Virus record (IMG/VR): IMGVR_UViG_3300023116_000065
Location: 1-52,643 of that record
Direction: 5' to 3' (one strand)
Source: a virus
DNA: 52,643 bases
Below, one piece after another: positions 42,724-52,643 of this stretch. The translations under genes and the position numbers were made by a program. The notes below the pieces were generated by a model that saw only the letters and a list, made by a program, of their open reading frames with translations, searched no databases and had not been told where the DNA came from. Position 1 is the first letter of the stretch, and every line of letters begins with the position of its first letter.

Positions 42724-45700
42724 ATGCCATTCATTGGATACGGTCTAGATACAAATACTCTTGATCTTTCCGAAGAAATTTTATCCGCCAGTGGCAATAG
42801 TAGTGAGACTCTATCAAGAAGTATTGGTAGTGATATTGAAGTTTTAGTATACGTAGCAGATAATCTACTTCATACTGATCAGTATAGCATTACTGGATCT
42901 CTAAGGAATGAGATCACATTTGATGGTGGATTTACTCCTACTGCAGGTGACGAAATTATCATTCGTTATCTTGGCAAATCGGTTGGCGCAACGATTATTG
43001 GGGTTGCTAACTTCCACGGAAGAAGTGGACAGGTAACTCTGATTAGTCAAGACCTTGCAGACAAAGTAAATACAGCAGCAATACAAGATGATGCTGTAAC
43101 TAGTGCAAAGATTACATCTAGTTCGACCAATGATGGTCTAAGAGCTATCTCGGGTGAGCACATCAAAGCAAACTCAATTAGCACTTCTAAACTTGTCAAT
43201 GAATCAGTAACTCATGATAAGTTGGCAACTAGTTTGCTCAACGATGTTGATAGGGCAGTTGACACTAATAATATAAAGTCCGATGCAGTAACTAGTAGGG
43301 TTATTGCAAATGACGCAGTAACTCCAGGAAAACTGAATTTAGGACTTAGTAGCAATACTGGATTAGGTCAAGGTGATATTTACTTTGATACTGGAGTAAA
43401 TAGATTCAAAGGAAATACTAATGGATCAAACTGGTATGAATTACTAGATACTTCTGGTGGTCAAACAATTTCAGGAAATCTACAAGTAGATAGTTTGACC
43501 ACTTCTGGAGGTACAATCCTCAATAGTGGTTCTGGAACATTAGCAGCAGACACAGTTGATACTGCATCTATCCAAGACACCGCTGTAACTTCAACTAAAC
43601 TGTCACATTCTAGTAGTGTTGATGGTGATCGAGCGGTAACTACTGATCACATTAGAGATGCTGCCATTCACTCATCAAAATTAGCAGCAAACTCTGTAAC
43701 TACCGTTAAAATCACAGATGCTAATGTAACTACTGCTAAAATTGCAGATCTAAATGTTACTACAGCAAAGATAGCAGCAGATGCTGTAGACTCAACTAAA
43801 CTAAAGGATAGTGCAAGTGTTGATGCTGATAGAGCAGTAACCACAGATCACATCAGAGATCTTGCAATCAATACATCAAAGATTACTGATTCTGCTGTCA
43901 CTGCTGCAAAAATTGGATCAAATGCAGTAACAGAAGTTAAGATCTCAAATCTCAATGTTACTACTGCAAAACTTGCTGACGGTGCAGTAACAACTGTAAA
44001 AATTAATGATGCAAACGTAACCACCGCTAAGATTGCCGATGCTAACGTTACTACCGCTAAGATTGCCGATGCCAATGTAACTACCACTAAGATTGCTGAT
44101 CTAGGTGTAACTGAGGCAAAGATAAACACTGCTGCAGTAACCTCTGGAAAATTAGCAACAGATGCTGTAACTACAGTCAAGATTACTGACCTAAATGTAA
44201 CTACGGCAAAGATTGCTGATGCTAATGTAACCACAGCAAAGATTGCTGACGATGCAGTAACAAATGCTAAGATTGGACTATCTGCAGTTGGAACAACAGA
44301 AATTGCTGATGCAAGTGTAACTACCGCTAAGATCGCTGATGACAATATCACCACTGCTAAAATCGCAGATGCTAATGTAACAACAGCGAAGATTGCTGAT
44401 CTAAATATCACCACTGGCAAGATTGCAGATCTTGGAGTAACCGAAGGTAAGATTGCAGGTTCTGCAGTTACTACTGGAAAGATTGCTGATGCTAATGTAA
44501 CTACAGCGAAGATTCTAGATGCTAATGTAACCACCGCTAAGATTGCAGATTCTAATGTAACCACCGCTAAGATTGCTGATGCCAATGTTACTACAGTAAA
44601 GATTGCTGATCTAAATGTTACTACGGGAAAACTTGCTGATGATGCAGTAACGGGTGCAAAGATCGCTGATGATTCAATTGACTCTGAGCACTATGTTGAT
44701 GGATCTATTGATACTGCACATATTGCAGATGTTGCTGTAACCACAGCAAAGATTGCTGATTCTGCAATTACTGCCATAAAACTTGATAATGATTCTGTAA
44801 ATCCTAAGAAACTCAGTCTGGGATTGACTAATTCTTCCCATAGTATGGTTGCAAATCTCACCGATGAAGGTGATATTTACTTTGACCAATCTACCGATAG
44901 AGTAAATGTATATAATGGTTCTGCGTGGAGACAGTTACTTGACACCCATGGTAATCAAACTATCACCAATGATCTAACGATCAGTGGTGACTTGACTGTT
45001 ACTGGTACAACAACTTACAGTAACACAACTAACCTTAGTACTGACGCTGCATTCATCACTCTCAACACTGACGTTACTGCAGCACCATCTGAAGATGCAT
45101 ATCTCGAAGTTGAGAGAGGTACTTCAACAAATGTCAGAATTCAATGGAATGAAACCAGTGACAAATGGGAGTTTACTAATGATGGATCGACATACTATGA
45201 TCTGCCAGTACAGGTAAGTGATCTTTCCAACGATGCAGGTTATCTGACAGCAGAAACATCTCACGCCGATGTTGTTGTTGATGGAGACTTTACTGCTAAT
45301 GGTCTTTTGAAGCGTACAGGTGCAGGAGCATACACATCAGTTACAGATAACTCATCCAACTGGGATACTGCCTATGGTTGGGGTGATCATAGCACTGCAG
45401 GGTATCTAACATCTGAGACTTCTCATGCTGATGTTGTTGTTGATGGAGACTTTGCAACAGCAGGTCTGATGACCACAGATGGTTCTGGAACATATACAGT
45501 AACTACAAACAATTCATCTAATTGGGATACTGCATATGGATGGGGTGACCATAGCACAGAAGGATATCTAACAGCAGAGGCAGATACGTTTGCTACTGTC
45601 ACTGGTAGAGGTGCTACAACAACCACTGCAATCACTATTAATAATACAGGCGATGCTATTACCACTACTGGTAAGATCCTGTATTCAAACATGTATGCTA

Positions 45701-47043
45701 CTACAGGTGATCTACCAAACGCAACCAATTATCATGGCATGTTTGCCCATGTTCATGGTACTGGTAAAGGATATTTTGCTCATGCTGGAAACTGGGTTGA
45801 ACTTCTTGATACTGGATCTAGTATTGATAAACTTTCGGATGTTGATACATCCACTGTTGCACCAACAGATGGACAGGTTCTCGTTTGGGATAATACAAAT
45901 AGTAAGTGGGAACCAGGTACAGTCGCTGCAGCAAGCAGTGGTATTACCGTCAAGCAGGTCCAAGGTAGTGGTGGAACTGTAGATGTTACTGCTACAAGTA
46001 TCACTGAACTTCAGTTTGACAAAAACACAGGTTTCAACGTTACAGATTTAGGTAGTGGTGTTGCTTTTGTTGACTTTGGTAGTGCATTCAAAACTTGGTA
46101 TGTTTCTGGACAAACTACTCTGGTTGCATCTGGTGAGGACGAGATTGAACTGATCGCTGGTACAGGAATTACTCTTACTACTACAACTACACATACTGGA
46201 TCAGCAACCAAAGCAATTACCATCGCCGCATCAGGTGGTGGTGGAGGTGGTAGTATCAGTGATGGAGACAAAGGGGACATCACCGTCTCTAATAGTGGCG
46301 CAACCTGGTCTATTGATGCTGGTGTTGTTGGTTCAACTGAACTGGATAACACAGGCGTAACTGCTGGATCATACACCAACGCAGACATCACCGTAGACGC
46401 TCAGGGTAGAATTACCGCAGCATCTAATGGTACTGGTGGTGGCGGTGGAAGTGCTACTGCAATTGAAGATGGTGATTTTACTACGAATGGTTTAATGAAG
46501 CGCACTGGCGCTGGAACCTATACGTCGATTACTGATAACTCTTCTAACTGGAATAATGCATACAGTTGGGGAGATCATAGTACTGCGGGTTATATAACTA
46601 CATATACAGTTCAAGCATCTGATCTCAATGGAATTTCAATTGATGCACTATCAGATGTAGACACTACAACAACTGCACCGTCTTCAGGAGATGTACTGAA
46701 ATGGGATGGTAGTAAGTGGGCTCCAGGAACAGATAATTCGGGTTCGGGTGGAGTTTCTAGTGAAACAGATCCAGTATTTACTGCTTCTCCAGCGTATGCA
46801 ATTACATCAACAAATACGACAAACTGGAATACTGCATATAACTGGGGAGATCACTCTCAGGCTGGATATTTGACTAGTGTTCCTAATGCATCTTCTACCA
46901 CATACGGTAAAGTAAAAATTGACAATGTGTCAATTCAGATTAATGCCAGTGGGCAAATTTTTGCTACTGGTGTAACTGGTGGTACTGCAAACTTAGGAGT
47001 CAGCGATTCAACTGCAATCGCATACGCTATCGCACTATCCTGA
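42724..47043 (+). CDS. Tail fibre with decapeptide and WGDHS repeats (1439 aa)
   Basis: An N-terminal domain (about 1-110, MPFIGYGLDTNTLDLSEEIL... EIIIRYLGKSV) probably attaches to the tail. Decapeptide repeats follow, with consensus ANVTTAKIAD, in an unbroken run of 30 units at residues 390-689 and looser copies before it. Fibre segments GDIYFD.....V.NG..W..LLDT and LTISGDLTVTGTTT follow. The distal half has four SNW..AY.WGDHS..GYL motifs and two DVDT...P..G..L.WD...KW.PG motifs. It ends STAIAYAIALS. All point to a trimeric beta-structured fibre. A glycine stretch near 1170-1180 separates modules. It is the last gene of the operon before a new late promoter. Confidence 0.88.
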   Translation: MPFIGYGLDTNTLDLSEEILSASGNSSETLSRSIGSDIEVLVYVADNLLHTDQYSITGSLRNEITFDGGFTPTAGDEIIIRYLGKSVGATIIGVANFHGRSGQVTLISQDLADKVNTAAIQDDAVTSAKITSSSTNDGLRAISGEHIKANSISTSKLVNESVTHDKLATSLLNDVDRAVDTNNIKSDAVTSRVIANDAVTPGKLNLGLSSNTGLGQGDIYFDTGVNRFKGNTNGSNWYELLDTSGGQTISGNLQVDSLTTSGGTILNSGSGTLAADTVDTASIQDTAVTSTKLSHSSSVDGDRAVTTDHIRDAAIHSSKLAANSVTTVKITDANVTTAKIADLNVTTAKIAADAVDSTKLKDSASVDADRAVTTDHIRDLAINTSKITDSAVTAAKIGSNAVTEVKISNLNVTTAKLADGAVTTVKINDANVTTAKIADANVTTAKIADANVTTTKIADLGVTEAKINTAAVTSGKLATDAVTTVKITDLNVTTAKIADANVTTAKIADDAVTNAKIGLSAVGTTEIADASVTTAKIADDNITTAKIADANVTTAKIADLNITTGKIADLGVTEGKIAGSAVTTGKIADANVTTAKILDANVTTAKIADSNVTTAKIADANVTTVKIADLNVTTGKLADDAVTGAKIADDSIDSEHYVDGSIDTAHIADVAVTTAKIADSAITAIKLDNDSVNPKKLSLGLTNSSHSMVANLTDEGDIYFDQSTDRVNVYNGSAWRQLLDTHGNQTITNDLTISGDLTVTGTTTYSNTTNLSTDAAFITLNTDVTAAPSEDAYLEVERGTSTNVRIQWNETSDKWEFTNDGSTYYDLPVQVSDLSNDAGYLTAETSHADVVVDGDFTANGLLKRTGAGAYTSVTDNSSNWDTAYGWGDHSTAGYLTSETSHADVVVDGDFATAGLMTTDGSGTYTVTTNNSSNWDTAYGWGDHSTEGYLTAEADTFATVTGRGATTTTAITINNTGDAITTTGKILYSNMYATTGDLPNATNYHGMFAHVHGTGKGYFAHAGNWVELLDTGSSIDKLSDVDTSTVAPTDGQVLVWDNTNSKWEPGTVAAASSGITVKQVQGSGGTVDVTATSITELQFDKNTGFNVTDLGSGVAFVDFGSAFKTWYVSGQTTLVASGEDEIELIAGTGITLTTTTTHTGSATKAITIAASGGGGGGSISDGDKGDITVSNSGATWSIDAGVVGSTELDNTGVTAGSYTNADITVDAQGRITAASNGTGGGGGSATAIEDGDFTTNGLMKRTGAGTYTSITDNSSNWNNAYSWGDHSTAGYITTYTVQASDLNGISIDALSDVDTTTTAPSSGDVLKWDGSKWAPGTDNSGSGGVSSETDPVFTASPAYAITSTNTTNWNTAYNWGDHSQAGYLTSVPNASSTTYGKVKIDNVSIQINASGQIFATGVTGGTANLGVSDSTAIAYAIALS
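43891..44790 (+). repeat. 30 tandem 30-bp units encoding ANVTTAKIAD-type decapeptides
   Basis: Exactly 900 bp divide into 30 units of 30 bp with no indel, from SAVTAAKIGS to SAITAIKLDN. Many are near-identical at DNA level (GCTAATGTAACTACCGCTAA type). Looser units precede it from about 43651. This run also creates a 245-residue antisense frame that is only a shadow. Confidence 0.92.
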
Positions 47044-47049
47044 TAAATA
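47042..47049 (+). promoter_or_regulatory. T4-type late promoter before the terminal gene
   Basis: GATAAATA at 47042-47049 fits the NATAAATA late motif, overlaps the end of the fibre gene, and lies 31 bp before the ATG at 47080. Confidence 0.7.
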
Positions 47050-47079
47050 TAAAAAAGGTATCTCAGCATTTTATAGAAA

Positions 47080-50000
47080 ATGGCAAAGAAGTTAATTTAT
47101 AACTACGAATTTACTCCTGGCGGCGCAAATGCTGGAGTAATCAAGTTTAAGGGGAGACATCCACAGAGAACCTTGCTTCTGGTTACTAACGTTACTAGAA
47201 GCACCATTATCTATAACTTTGCGGGTGCTGGTTTTGGTGGAACCGTAACTTATGATGCAGCAAATGACGAATCCACTCTAACACTAGAAACAGATACATC
47301 TGCACAAAATAGTGCTGATGAATTACAGATCTTCCTTGATATCAGAGAAGATAAGGTTGATTTTTCAGAGACATTTACAGACCCAGTAAGTAAACTCAGA
47401 GTTTCCAATCCACAAAACCTGATTGATACTGACTTTGAGTATGGTCTCCAACCAACTAAATGGGAAACAGTTGAGTTAGTTAATAATATCCCATCATTCT
47501 TTGCAGCTAATGATTCGTATTCTATTGGTGATGTAGTTGCTGTAAACACTAGTTCTGGTTCTAAGTCAATTACAGTGATTACTCAAGAACCACATGGTCT
47601 ACAAGTTGGATCACCATTTGAAATTCAAGGTCTTTCTCAAAGAACTGCAGAAGGAAAATATCTAGTAACCTCAGTAGAAAGTACCACGGTATTTTCATAT
47701 AATGCCAAGAAAAAACAAACAGCCACTTCAGATGTCAGTGGTAGTTACACAGTTGTAACTCCAGGTCAATTCTATGAATCCGCAGATATCGCTACTTCTG
47801 GTGGTGTTGATACAAATGAAGCAACAAAATCTTCTCTATCAGTTACCACAGATTATACTCATGGATTTGAAACTGGGTCCTCTTTATATTTGACAAATAC
47901 ATATGGTAACGAGGCATATGTTGTCGATACTGGATCTGCAACTGCTGGAGATGGTAGACCTTTTATTGATTATGATCAAACTGTAACTACAACTATTGAT
48001 CTTGACGAATCAAAAATCGTTACACGACAGATGAATTCGATGTATTTTTATGAGTTTCAATCTTCCGATGTAGACGTAGCAAATAATACTATTACTTGGA
48101 ACAATCATAGTCTAAGAGCTGGTGATTGTTTGTTATATTTGAGCTCACCATATGATACTGCTATTGGTGGGTTACAAAGACAGCAAATTTACTATGTAAA
48201 AACTGCAACTACAAACACAATTACTTTATGTGAAACTACAAACGGAGCATTTACTACAAATTCTACTATCAATTTCAGTAGTGTTGGATCATATGATTAT
48301 GGACCACACTCTTTACATCTAGCATATGAAATTAGGAATCTAAACAAAAGTAGTTATAACTACTATCACTATGCAAAAACCAGATATCAGAGTGATGGTG
48401 TAGGTTCTGGATGGGATCTTGCATCTGGAATGAATAATAGTAGAGGACTAGGAGGTGCCGAGTTCTCCCCTAACTATACTGCATGGGTTGATAAAAAATC
48501 TACTGCAGGTAGTTTATATAGTTGGCATTCTGCTGGTTATGCATATGCAACCTATAATAATCCTGATTTTAGTATGGGCAAAACCAGCGTTGGTATTGTG
48601 AATGATAGTGAATTTATGGAAGGTTTCGATAGATATCGTTCATACTCTACTGCTTATTCACCAAATCGTTGGTTTACCAGCACAATAAGATGGTATAACG
48701 CAGGTACAAATTATTATAGTTACGTTAATAGAAACGTTGACGTAGGTACATTATTTGCTGTTTTCCTAAGAGTAAATACAGAATCTGAAACGTACTTCAA
48801 GCAAAATCATGGACTAGAAACTGGCGATACAGTTACTTATAGTGTGCAATCGGGTCAACCATTAGAATATCTCATTAGAACAAGCAATAACTATACTGTT
48901 GACGGAACATTACAGTCAGTTACCAGTGGAACTTCAGGCACAGTAACTAAAGTTGATGATAATAGATTCAAGATTGAGCTTGTAGCTCAACCTACTGGAT
49001 ATGGGGCAATTGCAAGAATGATCCACGTTCGTGGTCAGTATCAACTTACAGGTACTTTCAACAACAACGCTGCAAATTCAATTTATGTTGGATCTAATAA
49101 TCTAAATGAGAATCAAAAACTAACAGTTACTAGTATTGGAGGATTCCCGACAACCCAGACTGGAGTTTTGCAACCAACTATTAATACAATTACCAGTGTA
49201 TATAATGCAATAGAAACCTGGTGTGATGGGCAAGTTACTTCTAATGGAACTGATGCAGGAAAAATAGTTTATACTGGTTCAAATTTTTACAATCCAATCT
49301 CAAATAATCGGGTATTTATTACTGACTATGGTTACCAACAACTCTACCTGACTTGGTGGAGATATTCATACTCAAGATTTTATAGAAACTTTAACAACTA
49401 CTATATCGGACAGTGGAACCATGGTCATGGACCATTCCCTGCCGCAACCAATTCAGGTGTTCCAGCTGATTACCATAGTAATATAACCTTATTGCGTGAT
49501 CGAGGATTTTACTATTTGACTACTCCATATACGTATAATACTACTACAGATTATGTAATTGGTATTGCTCAAGTTCCAGATGCAACTTGGTGGTATAATG
49601 CAACTTCGATGCAATTGTATTCGCAATTGTATTCATACCAGTATTCAAATAGTACTAAGTACTCATACCTTACAAGTAATGGACCTTATTCTGTATGGAA
49701 AACAAAAGCAAATGGGTGGAGATATTCGTATAAGTACCATTATTCGCTTCCAACTGTAAATGATCAAGGTTTGATGGGTATCTCAGTTTGTCTAGAAAAT
49801 ACAAACTGGACTATGCAAGCAGATGATCAAAATAGAATACATTACATGGGAGATACTTCAAGTAGCCAACCCTTTGGTGATTTTGATAATTATCTTAGTG
49901 GTCAAAGATATCATATTCACCTTATGATACCACAGAAGAGAAATACTTCTGCCATTTATGCTACTAACCAGGTTGACGCTGAAGCACTAGTTGATTCAGC

Positions 50001-52643
50001 AGTAACAGCTGTTACTACAGGACTATCATATCCTGCATTTACTAGCCCATCTACAACTGCTTATGCAAATAAAATTGATAATAATAGAATTAAACTTTTA
50101 GGACTTCCTGATGGAGAATTCTTTAGGCTTACTAGTAGTGGATCAGACCTAACGCTATCTACAGAACTAAAACGAGGTGGTGTTGATGGTGAATATGTAA
50201 TCACTCACAGTTCAAGTGAAGAATTTAGGAGTATTACATCTTATAAAATTAATGGGCGAGATCTTTCCGTAACATTTAGTAATGTTACAAATTCACAATT
50301 CAATTCTACAAATCACAAACTACTGAATGGAACCAGAGTAACATATACTGAGAGTGGCGGGACTATTTCTGAACTCACATCTGGTGATGAATATTACGTA
50401 ATTGTAACTGGTCCAGATAGCTTCCAACTGGCATCTACATACCAGTCGGCAGAGAATGAACAACCAATTACATTGACTACTCCCACTTCAGGTACTTTTA
50501 CATTTGCAGTCAAAAACGTTACTGCAAGACAAGAGGCTGACGGAACTGTTACTTTAGAAGCGAACGAAAGAAGGGTAACAGGTACAGATACAGTATTTAC
50601 TCAATATTTCAAACCAGGTGATCGATTTGTTGTCAAAAATCCTGCAACAACTCCAGCAACTTTTGATGAATATACTGTTTCAGTTGTTACCGATGACGCA
50701 GAATTATATCTTCAGGAATCTCCTGGCGGCGCACTGACAAATACAAAATATTATATTGATACGAAAGTATATGTAAAACCTGATGGGTCTAGTCAGCATA
50801 GACCATTTGATGGTGGTGTTGAGATCAATGCTGGTTCTTCACCAAACAGTTCTATTGTTAGACAAACACGTAAATATTTCCGTTATCAGTCTGGTAAAGG
50901 TATTCAGTGCTCACTGGCAATTAATTTCAACCCATCACGATTGATTGATACAATTACTGGTGTGGCAAATTCAACTTTACCATCTAAAACCTCAGAAGTT
51001 ATTATTACCAATATACAAAGTTTCTCATACAATTCTTTTGGTGAAGATAGAACTGGTACTGTTATTGGTGATAATAAAACTATTACTGTTCTCAAGGGGG
51101 ATACATTAAGACTGACAGTATCTGCATCTGGGCATCCAACCTATATTCAAAGCAGTGCAAGAACTAGTGGTTCTGGTCAAACTAATGTCGTCACGACTGG
51201 GGTCTCAAATAACGGCACTGATGATGGAATTATTATTTGGGATACAACAAACATAACTCCAGGAACATATTACTACCAGTGCTCTAACCACCATACCATG
51301 GTTGGTCAAATCATAGTTGATTCTGCCCCAACAGCAACTTCTTTGGTTACCGTCACAACAGCAGAACCACATGGATTGACCAGAGGAAATACTGTTAAGA
51401 TTTCTGGTTCTTCTGATACGGAATATAATGGAACGTTTACTGTTGTTGATTCTGAGGACTTTAGTTTCATCTATGAATGTGTAGATGGTGGCGTAGCAAG
51501 AGCATTTACTACTGGTACTCCTTCTGGGCTTATCAATTATAATCCTGGAAATTATTCAAATACAGCAATCAGATGTGGGTTATTTGATTATCAAAATGGT
51601 TTCTTCTTCGAATATAATGGAACTGATCTGTATGCAGTAAGAAGATCATCAGTCCAACAAATTTCTGGGAGATCTAGCGTCACTTCTGGATCTAATATTG
51701 TAACAGGAACAAATACTGCATATAGTAGACAACTGTCTGATGGGGACATGATTGTTATTAGAGGATCATCTTATAGAATTACTGCTGTTGAAAACGATAC
51801 CTCTTTACATATCCAACCAGCATATAAAGGTATCAATTCTACAGATGCTGTAGTTACTAAAACTATTGACACTAAAGTTCCTCAATCAAATTGGAATATT
51901 GATAAAGCAGATGGAACTGGTCCATCTGGGTTTGATATTGATATCACCAAGATTCAAATGGCATATCTAGATTACTCTTGGTATGGTGCAGGTAAGATTC
52001 GCTTTGGATTCAAAGACACTCATGGACATGTCAAGTATATGCATGAGTTTATTCATAATAACCAGTTAGATGAAGCATACATGAGATCTGGTAACATTCC
52101 AGGTAGATATGAAATTGAAAATACTGGTGGCGAAGTTGGATATATCCCAGCACTGTTCCACTGGGGTACTTCAGTTATGATGGACGGTGGATTTGACGAT
52201 GATAAAGCGTATCTATTTACTGCAGCATCAAATGATCTGACTTTTACTAACGGGGACTCTGCTTCGATTAGTACCGTTGCAAATTCTTCACTAATCTATA
52301 ACTATAACTATGGACAGAGAAGATTCTATTGGTATGCCAAGATTCCATTTGCTACAACAGATGCTGGTAGTTTCTCTACTGGAGTTGAATTGTATACTGC
52401 AGGTGGAGAGTTGAATGGAGAAAAGGTCGATTACACAGATTATGCAGATGGAAACTTCAACGTTTATATCTATGTCAGCGACACAAGAAGATACACACCA
52501 CCAGCAATTTACCCTAGCGTGTCTAGCGGAACTGCGGTTAGCATTGGTGCTCCTGCAAGTGGTTCAACAGATACTGTTGACTTGACTCAAGATATTCCAT
52601 TAATTAGTATTCGTCTTGCACCATCAGTTGATAACAACCTGAC
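47080..52643 (+). CDS. Giant structural protein, partial (>1854 aa), with cupredoxin
   Basis: The ATG at 47080 opens a frame that stays open to the window edge, so the 3' end is missing. The N-terminus (MAKKLIYNYEFTPGGANAGV..., then FSETFTDPVSKLRVSNPQNLIDTDFEYGLQPTKWE) is a signature of very large virion proteins in T4-like cyanophages. Repeated beta modules such as EPHGL..G and TVVDSEDFSF/FSYN-type segments follow. A cupredoxin-like domain (about 1335-1415) carries H1352 in SGHPTYI and C1401, H1404 and M1407 in YYYQCSNHHTM, a complete type-1 copper set. No start-site Shine-Dalgarno is visible, but a late promoter lies 31 bp upstream. Likely a tail or fibre component. Confidence 0.85.
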   Translation, partial: MAKKLIYNYEFTPGGANAGVIKFKGRHPQRTLLLVTNVTRSTIIYNFAGAGFGGTVTYDAANDESTLTLETDTSAQNSADELQIFLDIREDKVDFSETFTDPVSKLRVSNPQNLIDTDFEYGLQPTKWETVELVNNIPSFFAANDSYSIGDVVAVNTSSGSKSITVITQEPHGLQVGSPFEIQGLSQRTAEGKYLVTSVESTTVFSYNAKKKQTATSDVSGSYTVVTPGQFYESADIATSGGVDTNEATKSSLSVTTDYTHGFETGSSLYLTNTYGNEAYVVDTGSATAGDGRPFIDYDQTVTTTIDLDESKIVTRQMNSMYFYEFQSSDVDVANNTITWNNHSLRAGDCLLYLSSPYDTAIGGLQRQQIYYVKTATTNTITLCETTNGAFTTNSTINFSSVGSYDYGPHSLHLAYEIRNLNKSSYNYYHYAKTRYQSDGVGSGWDLASGMNNSRGLGGAEFSPNYTAWVDKKSTAGSLYSWHSAGYAYATYNNPDFSMGKTSVGIVNDSEFMEGFDRYRSYSTAYSPNRWFTSTIRWYNAGTNYYSYVNRNVDVGTLFAVFLRVNTESETYFKQNHGLETGDTVTYSVQSGQPLEYLIRTSNNYTVDGTLQSVTSGTSGTVTKVDDNRFKIELVAQPTGYGAIARMIHVRGQYQLTGTFNNNAANSIYVGSNNLNENQKLTVTSIGGFPTTQTGVLQPTINTITSVYNAIETWCDGQVTSNGTDAGKIVYTGSNFYNPISNNRVFITDYGYQQLYLTWWRYSYSRFYRNFNNYYIGQWNHGHGPFPAATNSGVPADYHSNITLLRDRGFYYLTTPYTYNTTTDYVIGIAQVPDATWWYNATSMQLYSQLYSYQYSNSTKYSYLTSNGPYSVWKTKANGWRYSYKYHYSLPTVNDQGLMGISVCLENTNWTMQADDQNRIHYMGDTSSSQPFGDFDNYLSGQRYHIHLMIPQKRNTSAIYATNQVDAEALVDSAVTAVTTGLSYPAFTSPSTTAYANKIDNNRIKLLGLPDGEFFRLTSSGSDLTLSTELKRGGVDGEYVITHSSSEEFRSITSYKINGRDLSVTFSNVTNSQFNSTNHKLLNGTRVTYTESGGTISELTSGDEYYVIVTGPDSFQLASTYQSAENEQPITLTTPTSGTFTFAVKNVTARQEADGTVTLEANERRVTGTDTVFTQYFKPGDRFVVKNPATTPATFDEYTVSVVTDDAELYLQESPGGALTNTKYYIDTKVYVKPDGSSQHRPFDGGVEINAGSSPNSSIVRQTRKYFRYQSGKGIQCSLAINFNPSRLIDTITGVANSTLPSKTSEVIITNIQSFSYNSFGEDRTGTVIGDNKTITVLKGDTLRLTVSASGHPTYIQSSARTSGSGQTNVVTTGVSNNGTDDGIIIWDTTNITPGTYYYQCSNHHTMVGQIIVDSAPTATSLVTVTTAEPHGLTRGNTVKISGSSDTEYNGTFTVVDSEDFSFIYECVDGGVARAFTTGTPSGLINYNPGNYSNTAIRCGLFDYQNGFFFEYNGTDLYAVRRSSVQQISGRSSVTSGSNIVTGTNTAYSRQLSDGDMIVIRGSSYRITAVENDTSLHIQPAYKGINSTDAVVTKTIDTKVPQSNWNIDKADGTGPSGFDIDITKIQMAYLDYSWYGAGKIRFGFKDTHGHVKYMHEFIHNNQLDEAYMRSGNIPGRYEIENTGGEVGYIPALFHWGTSVMMDGGFDDDKAYLFTAASNDLTFTNGDSASISTVANSSLIYNYNYGQRRFYWYAKIPFATTDAGSFSTGVELYTAGGELNGEKVDYTDYADGNFNVYIYVSDTRRYTPPAIYPSVSSGTAVSIGAPASGSTDTVDLTQDIPLISIRLAPSVDNNL
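51080..51325 (+). other. Third cupredoxin-like domain, in the partial terminal gene
   Basis: Codes for KTITVLKGDTLRLTVSASGHPTYI, then GTYYYQCSNHHTMVGQIIV. H1352, C1401, H1404 and M1407 repeat the H...C-x2-H-x2-M spacing of the two domains in the subtilisin protein, with 48 residues between first His and Cys. Confidence 0.75.

Noticed and set aside
43848-44585. 245-aa frame on the - strand
   Set aside because: It is the antisense reading of the 30-bp repeats, itself a perfect-period repeat without independent support.
43891-44790. CRISPR array from regular 30-bp periodicity
   Set aside because: There are no spacers; the repeat is continuous, in frame and encodes fibre decapeptides.

Overview
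The window reads as part of a large T4-like (myoviral) cyanophage genome. The evidence is a run of T4-type baseplate genes in T4-like order (PAAR spike tip, gp25, gp6, a giant protein in the gp7 slot, gp8, a DUF4815/gp10-slot protein), T4-type late promoters of the NATAAATA kind at three transcription-unit starts, several small proteins of types that recur in marine Synechococcus/Prochlorococcus phages, and DnaA-box-like sequences of the cyanobacterial TTTTCCACA type. No host gene, tRNA, integrase, transposase or CRISPR array was seen. All supported genes are on the + strand.

Region 1 (1-715) has no credible gene but is densely structured. It holds a textbook sigma70-type promoter (TTGACA, 17 bp, TATAAT), 19 CTAG sites in about 300 bp at spacings near one or two helical turns, a perfect 22-bp inverted repeat, a trio of DnaA-box-like TTTTCC(A/C)CA sites and back-to-back palindromes. 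It could be a replication or regulatory locus, or a transcribed non-coding RNA.

Region 2 (716-3400) is a G+C-rich block of nine small cassettes. Most have their own promoter: four carry a TGTCCAC box 35-36 bp upstream of the -10, and three have an extended -10 TGnTACAAT. The last gene is a PD-(D/E)XK-type nuclease, followed by a strong terminator. These look like early or accessory genes.

Region 3 (3400-8510) is A+T-rich and starts the structural cluster: two small overlapping genes, an unrecognised 271-aa protein, a PAAR spike-tip protein, a 994-aa adhesin with Ig-like domains and a polyglycine region, a small basic protein, then a 68-aa gene whose Shine-Dalgarno lies inside a terminator that has a competing upstream antiterminator arm.

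Region 4 (8515-33477) is the baseplate: gp25, gp6, a 4009-aa giant with two YHYH modules, then after a double late promoter gp8, a 2881-aa DUF4815 protein and a coiled-coil miniprotein.

Region 5 (33470-52643) is the tail-fibre/adsorption section. It contains a 2867-aa multidomain protein (subtilisin with a cupredoxin nested in it, a second cupredoxin, a VWA-like MIDAS, YHYH, about seven Ig-like domains), two small structural proteins, a 1439-aa fibre built from decapeptide repeats and WGDHS modules, and, after a third late promoter, a protein of more than 1854 aa that carries another cupredoxin and runs off the window. The large virion proteins probably form an elaborate baseplate periphery and fibre system with binding and proteolytic functions at the cell surface.
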